DNA of 64,000 bases, from contig NW_021167080.1 in the NCBI RefSeq assembly GCF_003711515.1, forward strand, positions 3,198,155-3,262,154, given 5' to 3'. Of the stretch, positions 34,134 to 45,800 are shown in pieces. The stretch's first letter is position 1, and every line of letters starts with the position of its first letter. The DNA comes from Sodiomyces alkalinus F11 (lineage: Eukaryota > Ascomycota > Sordariomycetes > Glomerellales > Plectosphaerellaceae). Both the position numbers and the translations under genes were made by a program. The notes below the pieces were generated by a model, which did not search any database, was not told the DNA's origin, and was given only the letters and a program-made list of their open reading frames with translations.

Positions 34134-36565
34134 CTCCTACTAGCCACTGCTAGTCAGCTAGTATTAACTGTTATAGGGGAATAGACAATTTAACCGGTGT
34201 TGCTGTGCTAGGTGCATATAGCCACCTTATCGAGGTATGACAAACCATATTATACTAGACGTGTAGAGTACCTCGATCCCATATATCCATAGTTATTTCC
34301 CCTTATTTTTGCTAATAGATAGATATCCCCGTGAAGTACCACGAGCATTACGTAGACAAATATATACATAATTCCGCGTACCTTATTTGTGTTCTGACAT
34401 GCTGCTTTAGAAAAGGTTCATATTGACCCTGCTGAGTCATAACAGAATGGGCGAAAACGGTAAGAACAGGCCACCGCCTAACGTACGCCCAGGATCGAGA
34501 CCAGCCAATCCATCTTCAAGGTACTAGGTACCTCGAGCGGGGCCATTTCTCGGTGTATTTAAAGTAACTGTACCCGACTAGCAGGTAGGATGAAGTCTTC
34601 ACCAATTATCTTCACCAATTGTCTTCACCAATTGAACAAGTCACTTTGCTTGTAACTTTTCCTTGTTCCGAGTCCTGACAATTCGCGTCCAGAGACAACT
34701 CCCACTACCTATGCGTTTGACGCCATGTCGGTTACCGGTTCCGAGGTTGAAGACTCGGTGACGTCGGAGCCCGTCTTCCGGAACGTTCACTGTTCCCGAT
34801 ATTTCCCCTGTCCTGTCCTGTCCTTGTCCCTGAAGCCCATGGAGTGCAGTATCTCGATAAGAACATGAAGCTATGGCTTATTGGCAATTGCTTGAGCTAA
34901 GCTGCAAAGGCAGGTCGCTTCGTGCTTATGTTCTAGAAGCGTCCTTTGGCTCTTTAGCCCTCTAGGCACCGCGACAAGAGCCATTGAGCTGCGCTGGATC
35001 AAGGCAAGGGTTTGGTGTGGATACTGAGTCTGTAGGGCCTGCCATCTGGAGATAGCTTGGTCTTTAGTTGTGTGGATACTACGAAGTACGGAGGCGTGCT
35101 CTTTGCATTTGGGGGTGTTGCTTTGAGTGCCCGGTTCTCGAAACCACAAGCAGAGAGTCAGAGACAACGAAAAGGATGTTCAGTTCAATGAGTTCTAAAT
35201 TCCGTACATGTATGATGTACGGAGTACAGTGCAATCTTCCAAGTTGGTTGGTGCACTGGGCGTTGCGATTGCATACAGGTACTCTCCAATGCCCTCAAAG
35301 ACATAAGAAGGTAACGGATTCTCGTCTCTGTAAAGATTAATGATTCCACTAAGGTACGGTTCATGATTCATCAGTTTATCAGCCCGAGGATATGGCGCAT
35401 AGTAGGTACCTACAGTACCTGTACCTAAAGACCTTAGAGGCCCTGTAGCCCTGTAAGCCCACTAGCTTGGGACCTTGGGTACCTTATGTACGTACATATT
35501 ATGACAAGCCCGCTATTAGTTTTCGAAGAACATTCCCCGCCGTGCCAGACGGGAAAAGGCAGGTCGGCACGCATAACCCCCTGCCGGTCCCAAGAAACGA
35601 AGGGAAGCCAAGGAGTCAAGGACCCCTCACGGCCCTTCGCTGGTAAGCGCACTTTAGGAAGGTGATAACATGCTACCTCGCCCCATTACTACGCCCAGGC
35701 CCCGCCGCCCCTTCTCCCAGTCCACAAGCCTGGGATACGAGATGTTCAACCCCAGCCTTCTTTTCTACAAAGTCTGCGTTTCTATGCAGGTCTGCGCCGG
35801 AATCAGTCCAATCGGCCGAATGTCCGGGACGAACAGAACCCACTTCTACCCCATTGCGGGGTCCTTTTCTTGGAGATTGATAGCAGAGAGTGGCAGACAG
35901 GGCACATAGACAGGACAGACAGGGAAGAGAGGGCATACAGTGGGTGAGCAATAATTTCGGTACATTTCAAAGATCCAGTGATTCGTTACTTTTGCAACAT
36001 AATATGGTTTTTGCCCTAATAGAAACAAGTGTTCCCCAAAAGGTTCGAAGCATTCTACTTTGGGGTATCCCGAAACTTTTGCTCTCACTGTAGAAGGGCC
36101 CCAGACGGTAAAGCTAAGCTGATGAAGCTATCTCGTACGTTGCACTCTGTGGTCCAGTTCGCTTGGCTTACAGGCAACAGTGCAGCTGCCAGCACACATC
36201 CCTCTTCATCCCCTCGGGTATACGGGTGTGGCACATGTATGTATTGATGCGTACGTTGTACGTTGTATGACCAGATTCCCCCAGGGCCCCAACGTCATGC
36301 TGCCAAGATGATATGCTCCTTGCAGGAGCACCGAACCAGTTACCACATCGTGGACGCAAAAACGGGCAGCGTATCCTTACCCGAACCAAGCGAAGCATCT
36401 CGCGACTCCACTCCGTTGTTCCCTCCCCTCGTGCTCCCCCAGGGGTACATAAGGCAGTGCTCCCTCCCCGCAGATCATCCCCGGATTTCACTTCCTCAGT
36501 GCCATTGTCGGTAGCAACTCCTCCCTCCCGATAAGACAACTGCAGCAGCCGCACGCGATCAAACC
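34134..36565. other. Gene-poor region, 2.4 kb
   Basis: Normal-composition DNA resumes after the MULE target site. Open frames of 70-130 codons at 34.9-36.5 kb overlap on both strands and show no domain or signal peptide. The last few hundred bases should hold the promoter of the carboxypeptidase. A short 13-bp tandem repeat is listed separately. Confidence 0.5.
34595..34633 (+). repeat. Three tandem copies of a 13-bp unit
   Basis: The unit (G/A)TCTTCACCAATT occurs three times head to tail at 34595, 34608 and 34621. No function is evident. Confidence 0.9.
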
Positions 36566-38185
36566 ATGAAGTCCGCCGCCGGTGCCCTCGCCCTGGCGCT
36601 GCCCTTCGTGGCCGCCAAGGCCTCCTACGACGGCTACAAGGCCTTCCACATCGATAGCCACCACAGCTACGAGGCCCTGCAGGAGAAGCTGTCCGCCCTC
36701 CACGTCGTCGACATTGGCTGCGGCGATGACCACGACCACCTCGACATCGCCGTCGCCCCGGAGGACATTGCGGCCTTTGAGGCCCTCGGTCTCGACGCCT
36801 CCGTCGTCGCCCAGGACGTTGGTGTGGAGCTGGCCCGCGAGGGAGCTCTCAAGCCTTATACCGGTGCGTACACCAGTTCATGAGAGTCCATGCCCGTTAC
36901 CTTGGCACATTGTGTTACCATGCCCCGTGGCCCCCAGCCATGGCCCTGGCCCATGCTTCTTAACAACATGAAGTTAACATAACACTAACATGAAACCTTC
37001 CAAACAACAGCCACGGTCAAGGCCGCCGGTGAGGTCCCCGGGCTTCCCGAAATGAGCTGGTTCGAGTCGTACCACGAGTTCGAAGACCACCTTCAGTTCC
37101 TCGAGGACGTCCATGCCGCCTTCCCCAACAACTCGGAGACCTTCGTCGCCGGCGAGTCTCTGGAGGGCCGCCCTATCTCGGGTATCCACCTCTGGGGACG
37201 CGATGGTCCTAACGCCCACGAGGCCATCGTCTGGCACGGCACCGTCCACGCTCGCGAGTGGATCGTCGCTCCGGTATGTCGGACTGTGCTTTGAATGGTC
37301 ATGTTGGCTGGGGGCAGAACATAAAGTGAGAACATGAAGAGAGACGCGAAACTAAGAGATCAATCCCCCACAGACCGTCGAATACCTCCTTTACCAGCTT
37401 GTCGACGGCTACCAGAAGCGTACTTGCACTGCCGTCCGCGCCATTGACAACTACGACTTTTACATCATGCCCGTCGTCAACCCCGATGGTAAGCCCCGTG
37501 CCCACTCATTTGCCTTCCCCCCCCCTCCTCCTCTCCCCCCCCGTCTCCCCCCCTCCCCTGCCTCGGGCCCTCGACTAATATCATATTAGGCTTCGTCTAC
37601 ACCTACACCGACGACCGCCTGTGGCGCAAGAACCGCCAGCACCGCGAAGGCGCAACCTGCGTCGGCACCGACATCAACCGTAACTGGCCCCACCACTGGG
37701 ACGTCCCCGGCGGCTCCTCGCCGAACCCCTGCTCGGGCACCTACCGCGGCGAGGCGCCGGGCGACACGCCCGAGATGGCCGTGCTGACGAACCACACGCT
37801 CGAGGTCGGCGGCCGCAACGGCCTGAAGCTCTTTGTCGACTGGCACGCCTACAGCCAGCTCATCATGCTGCCCTACGGCTACGACTGCAGCAAGGCGGCC
37901 GAGAACAACGACTACCAGATGGAGCTGGCCGGCGGTGTCGCCGAGGCCATCCGCAGCGTCGACGGCCGCGTTTTCGTCTACGGCCCGACTTGCCCTACCA
38001 TCTACCAGACCTCCGGTGTTAGCATGGACTGGGCGTACGATATTGCCGGCGCTGAGCTGTCTTGGGGTTATGAGCTGCGCCCTGCTAATGCTCGGGATGG
38101 TGGCTTCGTGCTGCCGCCTGAGGATATCCTTGTTTCGGGCCAGGAGCAGTGGGCGGGTATCAAGCATCTCCTCAACAACTTCTAA
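36566..38185 (+). CDS. Secreted M14 zinc carboxypeptidase, 423 aa, four exons
   Basis: Metallocarboxypeptidase of the A/B type, removing C-terminal residues from peptides outside the cell. Exons are 36566-36863, 37011-37273, 37374-37488 and 37590-38185, and all phases agree. Order: signal peptide (1-17), an activation propeptide to about residue 110, then the catalytic domain. Zinc ligands are His179 and Glu182 in VHAREW and His311 in DWHAYSQ. The catalytic Glu387 lies in YELRPA, before GGFVLPPEDI. The substrate-binding Tyr364 lies in PTIYQTSG. Length and order match secreted fungal homologues. The third intron has a strongly C-rich pyrimidine tract. It converges on the ICMT-like gene with about 320 bp between stops. 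Confidence 0.96.
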
Positions 38186-38504
38186 ATGGGTCTTGCCTCT
38201 TGACCCAGCCGGCACTACTTATGGGAACATGAAGGCTCATGTTTTCGGGAGTGGGTTCACATGTGGATAGAATACTTGAAACTGTCGCAAAAAAGAGCGC
38301 CAGAAAATGCGCCAGGAAATAGTGGAGGAGAAGGAAATACCTCAATTGCTTTGGCTGTCTCGAATTCCGAAGGCTCAACCTGCTTTGACTTTTCTTTTGA
38401 CTTGCATGTTCTAGACTGATGTGAGTTGATGCCACTCGCTCGCTCGCCGCCATTCGTGATGCGCCATGAAAAGGCAGTGCAGCCGGGATAACGAAACACT
38501 CACT
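38186..38504. other. Spacer between convergent genes
   Basis: About 320 bp of 3' flank shared by the carboxypeptidase and the methyltransferase. Nothing else is seen. Confidence 0.6.
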
Positions 38505-39221
38505 TCAGAAAACCCACGGTATAAACCGCGCCGTCTTCGCATGCCACCTCTCCCACTCCCCGCCAAACGCAGACTTCAACAACCGCTCCTCCTGCTTCAC
38601 CCGCGCCGAGATACCCCCCGCCATCAGCGCCAGCGCGACCGAGACCAACCCCCACTGCCACTCCCGAATCGCGAGGCACCAACCCCCCGGAAGCCAGCTG
38701 CTCAGCGCACCGTCCGGCCGTAGCAGCAGCGCCGCGTTGGAGAGCACCAGGATCGCCAGTCCCGTGTAGCTGGGGTGCTGCACGTAGCGGTAGATGCCGG
38801 AGGTGGTGAGGCGGTCGGGCTTGGTGAGGGTGAAGGTGAAGTTCGTGCCGAGCGTCGAGTAAGGGACGAGGCGGAGGGGGATGCCGGCGCAGAGGATGAG
38901 GGCTAGGGGAATGGCGGTACGGGGGGACCAGGTGAGGAGAGATTCGTTGAGGTTGTGGTTTTCGGCGGCGCGGCGGAGGAGGTGGAGGGGGATGTTGGGG
39001 TGGTGGTAGGCGAGGGCGGATGTGTGGAGGGATAAGAGGGTGAATGGTGCCAGGATGGCTCGGATGGTGAACTTGTGGGTGATTCGCAGCCAGTGCATCA
39101 GGTCCGGGGGATGGTCGGCGTTGTTCATGTTGTCCTCGGCGTTCGGCGGTGAGAGGGCGATGCAGGTGCCGATGGTGGAAGCGGCTATTGCTGCTGATAG
39201 CGATACTTGTTGGAGGGACAT
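38505..39221 (-). CDS. ICMT-like membrane methyltransferase, 238 aa, single exon
   Basis: A small integral-membrane methyltransferase of the isoprenylcysteine carboxyl methyltransferase (ICMT/PEMT-like) fold. It has several hydrophobic segments, the SAM-site motif GIYRYVQHPSYTGL, and the C-terminal RVKQEERLLKSAFG followed by WERW, which corresponds to the EExxL...FG...Y signature. I chose the ATG at 39221 (context ATCACAATGTCC, A at -3). The frame is open to an ATG at 39329, but that extension is not membrane-like. True yeast Ste14-type enzymes act on farnesyl-Cys proteins. Fungal genomes carry several divergent paralogues of unknown substrate, and this may be one of them. Confidence 0.82.
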   Translation of the reverse strand: MSLQQVSLSAAIAASTIGTCIALSPPNAEDNMNNADHPPDLMHWLRITHKFTIRAILAPFTLLSLHTSALAYHHPNIPLHLLRRAAENHNLNESLLTWSPRTAIPLALILCAGIPLRLVPYSTLGTNFTFTLTKPDRLTTSGIYRYVQHPSYTGLAILVLSNAALLLRPDGALSSWLPGGWCLAIREWQWGLVSVALALMAGGISARVKQEERLLKSAFGGEWERWHAKTARFIPWVF

Positions 39222-40108
39222 TGTGATGGCTGTATGATAAGCGTAGTCGATATGGACATGAGATAGACGGACGGTGGAAGGTGACGAAGGGAAGAAAAGA
39301 GAGAGAGTTGAGTGCACAGCAAGTTCCACGCGTTTTAGTGGGACGTTTCGGTATTTCTTTGATTACTTGGCCGTTACGCGGGTAAAACAGGGACGCGTGA
39401 CATCTCAGTCGCACCAATTAGACATCAATTCCCCCCTGTCGAGTCCGTGAAGATGGCGATGATCCCTTATGATTTTCAAGTCCAAGACAATCGCATTAAT
39501 ACGTCTTACTGTGCACATCGCAGAATTCCCCGTTTCTGATTAGGATGGCTGCGACTTTCGAGCGTCATTAATACTGAGTCGCCTGGAGAAGAAGGGGAAC
39601 AGAGAAAGGCGTGCACTTTTATTCGGTGGGTCTTAACTCTTGTCTAAGACATGGCGATAGCTTCAATTCACATCCCAATGAGGAACCGATAGTTCGTGAT
39701 TGGCTACGACTGGCAAATTGCGGAAATCTTTTAAACACTTATCGCCTATCTCGCCCCGGTATCTACCGAGACCGAGGCCGAGACCGAGACCGCCAGACCG
39801 CCAGACCGCCAGAAGACCGGTGGGTGGTACCTAGTGGTTGACTCCGGGCCGGTATCTTTTTATCCGCCTAATAGGACAAAGATTAGAGATACACGTGTAA
39901 GTCTAGCACATAGAGTCGACGTCTCGTGACGTGACCGGTGACCGCCGAGTACACGTACCTCACTAGCACTATTAGCACAGCATGAGGGGGTCCGCCGAAC
40001 TGATAAGGATGCGCCGGGACGCTCCTCGACTGCAGCAACGGGCTGTCAGTCTCAACTGTCACTGACATTCCCAGCATTCATGTTCACTGCGACTACATTA
40101 TTTTCACA
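39222..40108. other. Divergent intergenic region, 0.9 kb
   Basis: It separates the starts of the ICMT-like and DUF3445 genes and should hold both promoters. It contains one short G/A/C-rich repeat near 39.78 kb. No gene is seen. Confidence 0.55.
39765..39815 (+). repeat. Short tandem GACCGA and CCGCCAGA repeats
   Basis: Imperfect GACCGAG units are followed by three copies of an 8-base unit, (G)ACCGCCA. The stretch is about 50 bp, in a divergent promoter region. Confidence 0.75.
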
Positions 40109-41362
40109 ATGTATTCAGGCTCGGGCTTCCTCGCAATCCTCGACAAAACACAAGGTCTCGCAGCTTTCGTGGCCCTGTCGCTTATTATCATCATCGCAGT
40201 CGTGTTGCGGCTTTATCGCCCGCAGCATAGTCCCCCTCCCGCCGGAAAGTCGACGACAAACGCCTCAAAGCGCGCGAAAAAAGACGAAAATAATCCCGAA
40301 AAACGGATACCCTCTGACTTCCAAGCCCCTACACCAACTCCCTATCCAGACTGGTCGATCAGACATACAAAACCGCTGCCGTACAGACCATTCCGCTATG
40401 GCCCCAAGTACAACGTGACCATGGGCCTCCGGGCAATCCACCACGACGACTGGATCGAGCTCGACAACCAATTCCCCAAATTCCACGCCGAAAAAGCCCG
40501 CCGCATCGCCGACCGCGGGGAGAAATGCACCAAGACCGCCCCCGAAGCCTACCCCGCCGCCCTCGAGCTCCTCGAAGAACTAGCCCGCTACCTGCCCGCC
40601 CGCTACCCGACCCTCTTCCGCCTTACGGAAACCGGGCGCCTCGTCAACCTCTGGTCGGGGGAGTCGTTCGACATGGCCGAACGTCCGCTGGCCGAGGACC
40701 CCATGGCCGTGTGCGCGCGGCTGGTCCAGGACGACCTGGCCATCATGGTGGAGCGGGAGGACGACGGGCAGTACTACCTCCTCGCCGGGTCGATCCTGCT
40801 GCCCGGGTTCTGGCGGCTGGGGGACAAGTTCGGCATGGCGCTCTCGGAAATCCACTCGACGGGCGACGTGCCGCAGTTCCGCGAGAAGCTCGAGGCCGGC
40901 ATGGGGAAATTCTTCGCACGGCTGCGCCCCGACGAGCTGTACGCCCGGCATAACTACTTCATGCAGGTGGATGACGGGCTGGGGTGGAGCCGTAGCATCG
41001 GATCCGAGGACGCGCCCGAGGGGTCGAGGGGGTGGGGCGCCGTCAAGGAAGGGGACAAACCCATCGAAGAGGTGTGGTTCCGGTCCGAGAGGCAGACGTT
41101 GCGCAGGTTGCCGAGGACCGGGGCGGTGGTGTTCACTATTCGGACGTACTTTCACCCCATGACCGAGGTGGCGCGCGAGGACTACGTTCCTGGTAGGCTG
41201 GCCAGCGCTATACGGAGCTGGGGCCCGGATGTGAGGCGCTATAAAGGGCTGGAGAAGTTCGAGCGCGTCTTGCTGGAGTATCTTGACGAGCAGCACCAAA
41301 AGCAGGTCGAGCAGGGACTGGACCTTGGTAAGGAGGATGAGATGCGACGATATCCATGGTAG
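40109..41362 (+). CDS. DUF3445/HODM-like heme protein with N-terminal membrane anchor, 417 aa
   Basis: Single-exon gene. Residues 17-37 are a membrane anchor, followed by a Lys/Pro-rich spacer. The globular part matches the DUF3445 family, now linked to the alpha subunit of heme-dependent oxidative N-demethylase (HODM), with the typical PFRYGPKYNVTMGL, the conserved D(D)W near residue 112, PGFW, the HNYF region and FRSERQTLRRLPRTGAVVFTIRTY (split here only by naming). Bacterial members oxidise methylamines with heme and NADPH. The role of fungal anchored versions is unknown. Retrotransposon 2 begins about 120 bp after its stop codon, so its terminator region is close to heavily RIP-mutated DNA, yet the gene itself is intact. 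Confidence 0.88.
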   Translation: MYSGSGFLAILDKTQGLAAFVALSLIIIIAVVLRLYRPQHSPPPAGKSTTNASKRAKKDENNPEKRIPSDFQAPTPTPYPDWSIRHTKPLPYRPFRYGPKYNVTMGLRAIHHDDWIELDNQFPKFHAEKARRIADRGEKCTKTAPEAYPAALELLEELARYLPARYPTLFRLTETGRLVNLWSGESFDMAERPLAEDPMAVCARLVQDDLAIMVEREDDGQYYLLAGSILLPGFWRLGDKFGMALSEIHSTGDVPQFREKLEAGMGKFFARLRPDELYARHNYFMQVDDGLGWSRSIGSEDAPEGSRGWGAVKEGDKPIEEVWFRSERQTLRRLPRTGAVVFTIRTYFHPMTEVAREDYVPGRLASAIRSWGPDVRRYKGLEKFERVLLEYLDEQHQKQVEQGLDLGKEDEMRRYPW

Positions 41363-41483
41363 AGGGTTGCCAAATCGTGTATGGATAGACGCAGCGTCTC
41401 AAAAAAAAAATAGAAAAAAGGGGCTTCATTGAGGGGAACGGACTTTCTCGGTTCGACATCGGAGACCGAGGTTAATCCACCTC

Positions 41484-41665
41484 TGTGGGCATAGTCCCTA
41501 TATATGGGTATAGGTCCTACACGAGGGTACTAGACCCACACAGTATAGCTTATATACGCGGGTCAGGTAACGGGTTTACACACTATATCTTTGGCTAGCT
41601 GTATATATATCCTAGATAGTCACCTAGCTAGCTATATATACACGTTTTCTATATATATTACTATA
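41484..41665 (+). repeat. 5' LTR of retrotransposon 2
   Basis: 182 bp, the same length as the 3' copy. Its outer (left) end keeps TGTGGG and CCCACACAG, which are mutated in the other LTR. Confidence 0.92.
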
Positions 41666-42879
41666 ATCTGGTAATAACTAGTCCTTTTTACGATCGTTAA
41701 AACGCCGCGTATCGCGATACTAGTCTATAATAGACACTAGCTTCGTTTCGACCTCTATATATAGCCGGAGGGCGTACTCTACGCTCGATACTTACTACGT
41801 TATTATTAGAACCGCACTAAACACTATATAGAGATCATGTAACACGATTTATAGGTAATTCGCTTTGTTTTATAATAGAATAATACTATAAATCTAGACC
41901 TGTCCGACTACGAGATCCCTTACCCAATCGAGTGGGTTAAAGAACGAGTAGCTAGTATCCGTAGACTATTTCGGACTTTTCGATATAAATTTATATAAAT
42001 CTATATAAACCTCCCCTCTTCTACTAACTAATTATAACCACCTATCTAGACTTATAACGTAACGTTAACGTCTATATATACTACCCCGTATAATTCACTA
42101 TAGAACGTACTAGTGCCTATTACCCCGCTCGCCTAACGTATTACTACCCTTAATATCTAAGATACACCTATTCCGCTAGCAAGCTAATCCTAAGCCTAAA
42201 CTATATAGATAAATTAGTTCGGCAGAATAAGCCTTTCACCTCTACTACCCCTACTATAACGCGGATTACACAGATATCGAAACCCGCTATAAGACGATCC
42301 TTAAAGCCTCCTACCCTTACTAGACTCACCGTAACGGTTATATAATTCGGATCCATTATATAGTTTACAGACATTAAGTCCGGAACTATTATACGTCTTA
42401 AATATAGCAGATAATAACCCTAGCTAAGGCTAGGAGGATATATAATAAGAATAACTATCCCCTAAAGACGAACGTATAGTCCGTATCTTTAGTCGAGTAA
42501 TAACTTAAGCTATAGTCTAGGTCTACATACAATAAGCTTACGCTTAGCCACCTTAAATAACTATAACCCGATAGTAAAATACACCCCTAAAGCCCGAAGT
42601 ACCCTAAACACCCTAACGCCCCTAAACGGAGGTTATATATATAGTATAGCTCCGTCTATTAGATATCGGCTAATTTAACCCGAGAGCCAGAGACCTAGAC
42701 CGTTCGGATATTATTATATAAGGTAGTAACCCGGTATATATAGATATCTACGTGTTTACGGATCGATTACTCAGAATTCACGCCAATAAACTATAAGCCC
42801 TCCGGGATATATAGACTTAATACCTTAGGGGAGATACTTTAAAATAGTACTTATATCTCCTAATCTAACCGGATAGGAA

Positions 42880-45800
42880 GCTACTTAAATAAGCCGATAT
42901 CCAGATAGTGTGCGAGAAACTAACCGAAGACTTTAAGCCCGATCGCTTAAAGGTACTCGCTTTTTAGTAGGGATCTAACTATACTATTATAGATATCGTA
43001 AAGGGTAATAGAATTCACGATTTTATATAAAAGATACTTCGTGCCGCACGCGATATAAATATAGGTAAAGTAGGCAGACTTAACGCTATTTATAATAAAA
43101 TGGATAGACTCGTTTAAATAGTAATCCTGCCGCCGGTAGACGATACTACCCCGAAATAATAGCTAGATTAGATTAAGAAGCGTAAAAACACACTCACTAC
43201 ACTTACTAGAGAGGGATATCGGCCACCTAACCATTATAATATAGTCGCTACCTAATAAAATAGACCAGGCCGTTCTATATTTAACCGGTCGCTATATACC
43301 GGTGGATAATTCCGATAGTAACCTAATATCACGCCGACTACTATATAAACTAGCAATTCTAACAGGTATAATATAACACCTAACACTATAACCGGACCCC
43401 GTCCCTAATAACCCACGTAGAAATAACTATTATAGGGAAGCTAGCCGTTAAATTACCGTAACTGATAGAGTAACTAGCCGAACACACGTAAGCTATAGCC
43501 TAACTACCGCTCGTATTAAAAGCTAACGGCTAAAGCTTATTAGGCTAATATAAATAAACCTAATAAATAATAGATATAATAATAATAAATAATCGAGTAT
43601 TACCCTATTAATAACGAACCACCTTAAGAAATTAACTCCGAGGACGTACCCGATACCTATAATCAAGAATTTTATAAATAAGGTGATAACTAATACCGTA
43701 TTCTAAAGGATAAGGGAAGTAATAAGAATAATTATAATTATCATATTATACCTATAATACTAATAGTTCCCGTAATACCCCTTAACCAGCCCTAATACCA
43801 CTACTATCGAGAATTATTCCTAAGTAATAATAAATTGTATAAACACGTTAAATAAGTCCACTAAGTCACGTAAGTACGTGAAATTATAGACTTAATAGCC
43901 ACCTAACCACCTATACTATAGAATAATAATATAGAAACACGCCCTTAGACCGAAACTCTAGTAAAATAGTCTACGGTTAACGCTAGCTACGATATAGGTA
44001 TAGGTTACAGATTTAGATCCTATACCTACCTTAAGTATACTATTACTACCGATACGAAGGATAAGATTCTAATCTGTACTAATATAGGCTATTCTGTGAT
44101 ACATATTAACCGTATATTCCTCCGTAACAGCTACCCTAACCTCTAAATTAGATATTGCGCTATACCTATTACTATTTATAGTATAGGCATTAATATATAC
44201 GCTACTAAAGAATACGTGTTACTGCTATTCCGATTTAAAGGCATATATAACGATTAACCCACTATTATAATATTTATTAGAGAGGTATTAGTTATCGATA
44301 ACCTTAAAGCTAATATACTCCTTAGTATGGATTATATAGTACCCGAGTAATTTAATATTTAAAATAGCATAAATATAATAATTATATATAGCTATTAAGT
44401 CGAAATCCTAATACTTTATCGGTTATATACACGCCGTTAACGAATTAAGGTCGTTATATAAGGCCCCGTTAAAATTCCCCCGTATTCAACGAGCTTTACT
44501 ATAGTTAATTATAAAACGACGGATTACTAAGATTATATACTCGAACCTATAGATTTACCCCAGCCGTTATAAACCTATACTATACTCTATAACTCTAAGC
44601 TTTAATTAATTCCACTATAAAACTAAGCGGACGAAGTTTACCATATAGAGTCGGGTATATATATCGGCTATATAATATTAATCGACCGCGATTACTATAC
44701 TTAGATAGCCTATAACGCCGAAGTAGTAACAGAAACGGTATATAAAGGCGAGTCGTATAATAGATAACTTCCTAATAAACCCCGCTATATCCTCTAAGAC
44801 GCTATGCTAGACGAAGCGGCTATATATAGACACGAAACAGGTATTAGACTATATATATACGAAGGATTAGAAAAGCTTATGGATATAATCTCACACTATA
44901 AAGACGTCTTTACTAATAAGGGCTTCGTATATATCCCCGAAGATTTATAAATACGGGTAAAATTTCGACCCGACTAGTATAACCGTATCCCTAAAAGATA
45001 TCGGGTGAATCTAATGAATGTAAAGAACTAAATAGTTATCGATATAACTATTAATAAGCTAATTAAACACGGTAAAGCCTGTAAAACTATACACGATATT
45101 TTATTTTCCTGGCTAGTATTCGTAGTGTGGAATAAGATAGACGATTAATAGAAAAAGAAAGGCAGAATAGTCGTGGACGTACAACCCTTTAACGATACTA
45201 TTATAATAAACGTATACCCTATACGTATATAAGACGAGATCATATAACACGTCGCAGGTAAAAAATAGATTATTATACTCGATACTATAAGTTTCTACTA
45301 TTGATAGTAAGTTTACCTAGATTATATATAGGCCTTTACCGTCACTACGGTAAGGGGATAGTATATATTTAAATATCCTTTTATAGGCTTTAAGAATTCG
45401 AACGCCTATATTTAACTAATAATAGATAACCTACTCGAGGGCATAGCCGCTAAGACCTACTACGACGATATCGTAGTAGTAAGCACTACCTTTAAAGAGC
45501 ACCTATGAGACGTTCTAGAAGTCCTGTACCGTTTTTAGTACTTTAACCTATCTATAAGCGCTCGTAAATCGGTAGTAGCCTATCTATTAGCTATCGTTCT
45601 TAGTAAGCTCATAGACGTATAGAGCCTTTTAATACCCGAAGAGAAACTTAAGGCTATCCGTATAATCGAATTCCCTAAAACACTTAAGTAACTGGAGTAC
45701 TGGATCGGCCTCGTAATATCGCTTCGGCACTATATTCCTAAATTCGCGATACTTATAGAACTATTTAAAATACGTATGGCGAATCTTATTAAATAATACC

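Noticed and set aside
34871..35340. Open frames of 90-98 codons on both strands.
   Set aside because: No recognisable domain, and the two frames overlap each other.
38505..39329. A longer 274-aa start for the ICMT-like protein.
   Set aside because: The extra 36 residues are not membrane-like, and the ATG at 39221 has better context and begins directly before the first helix.
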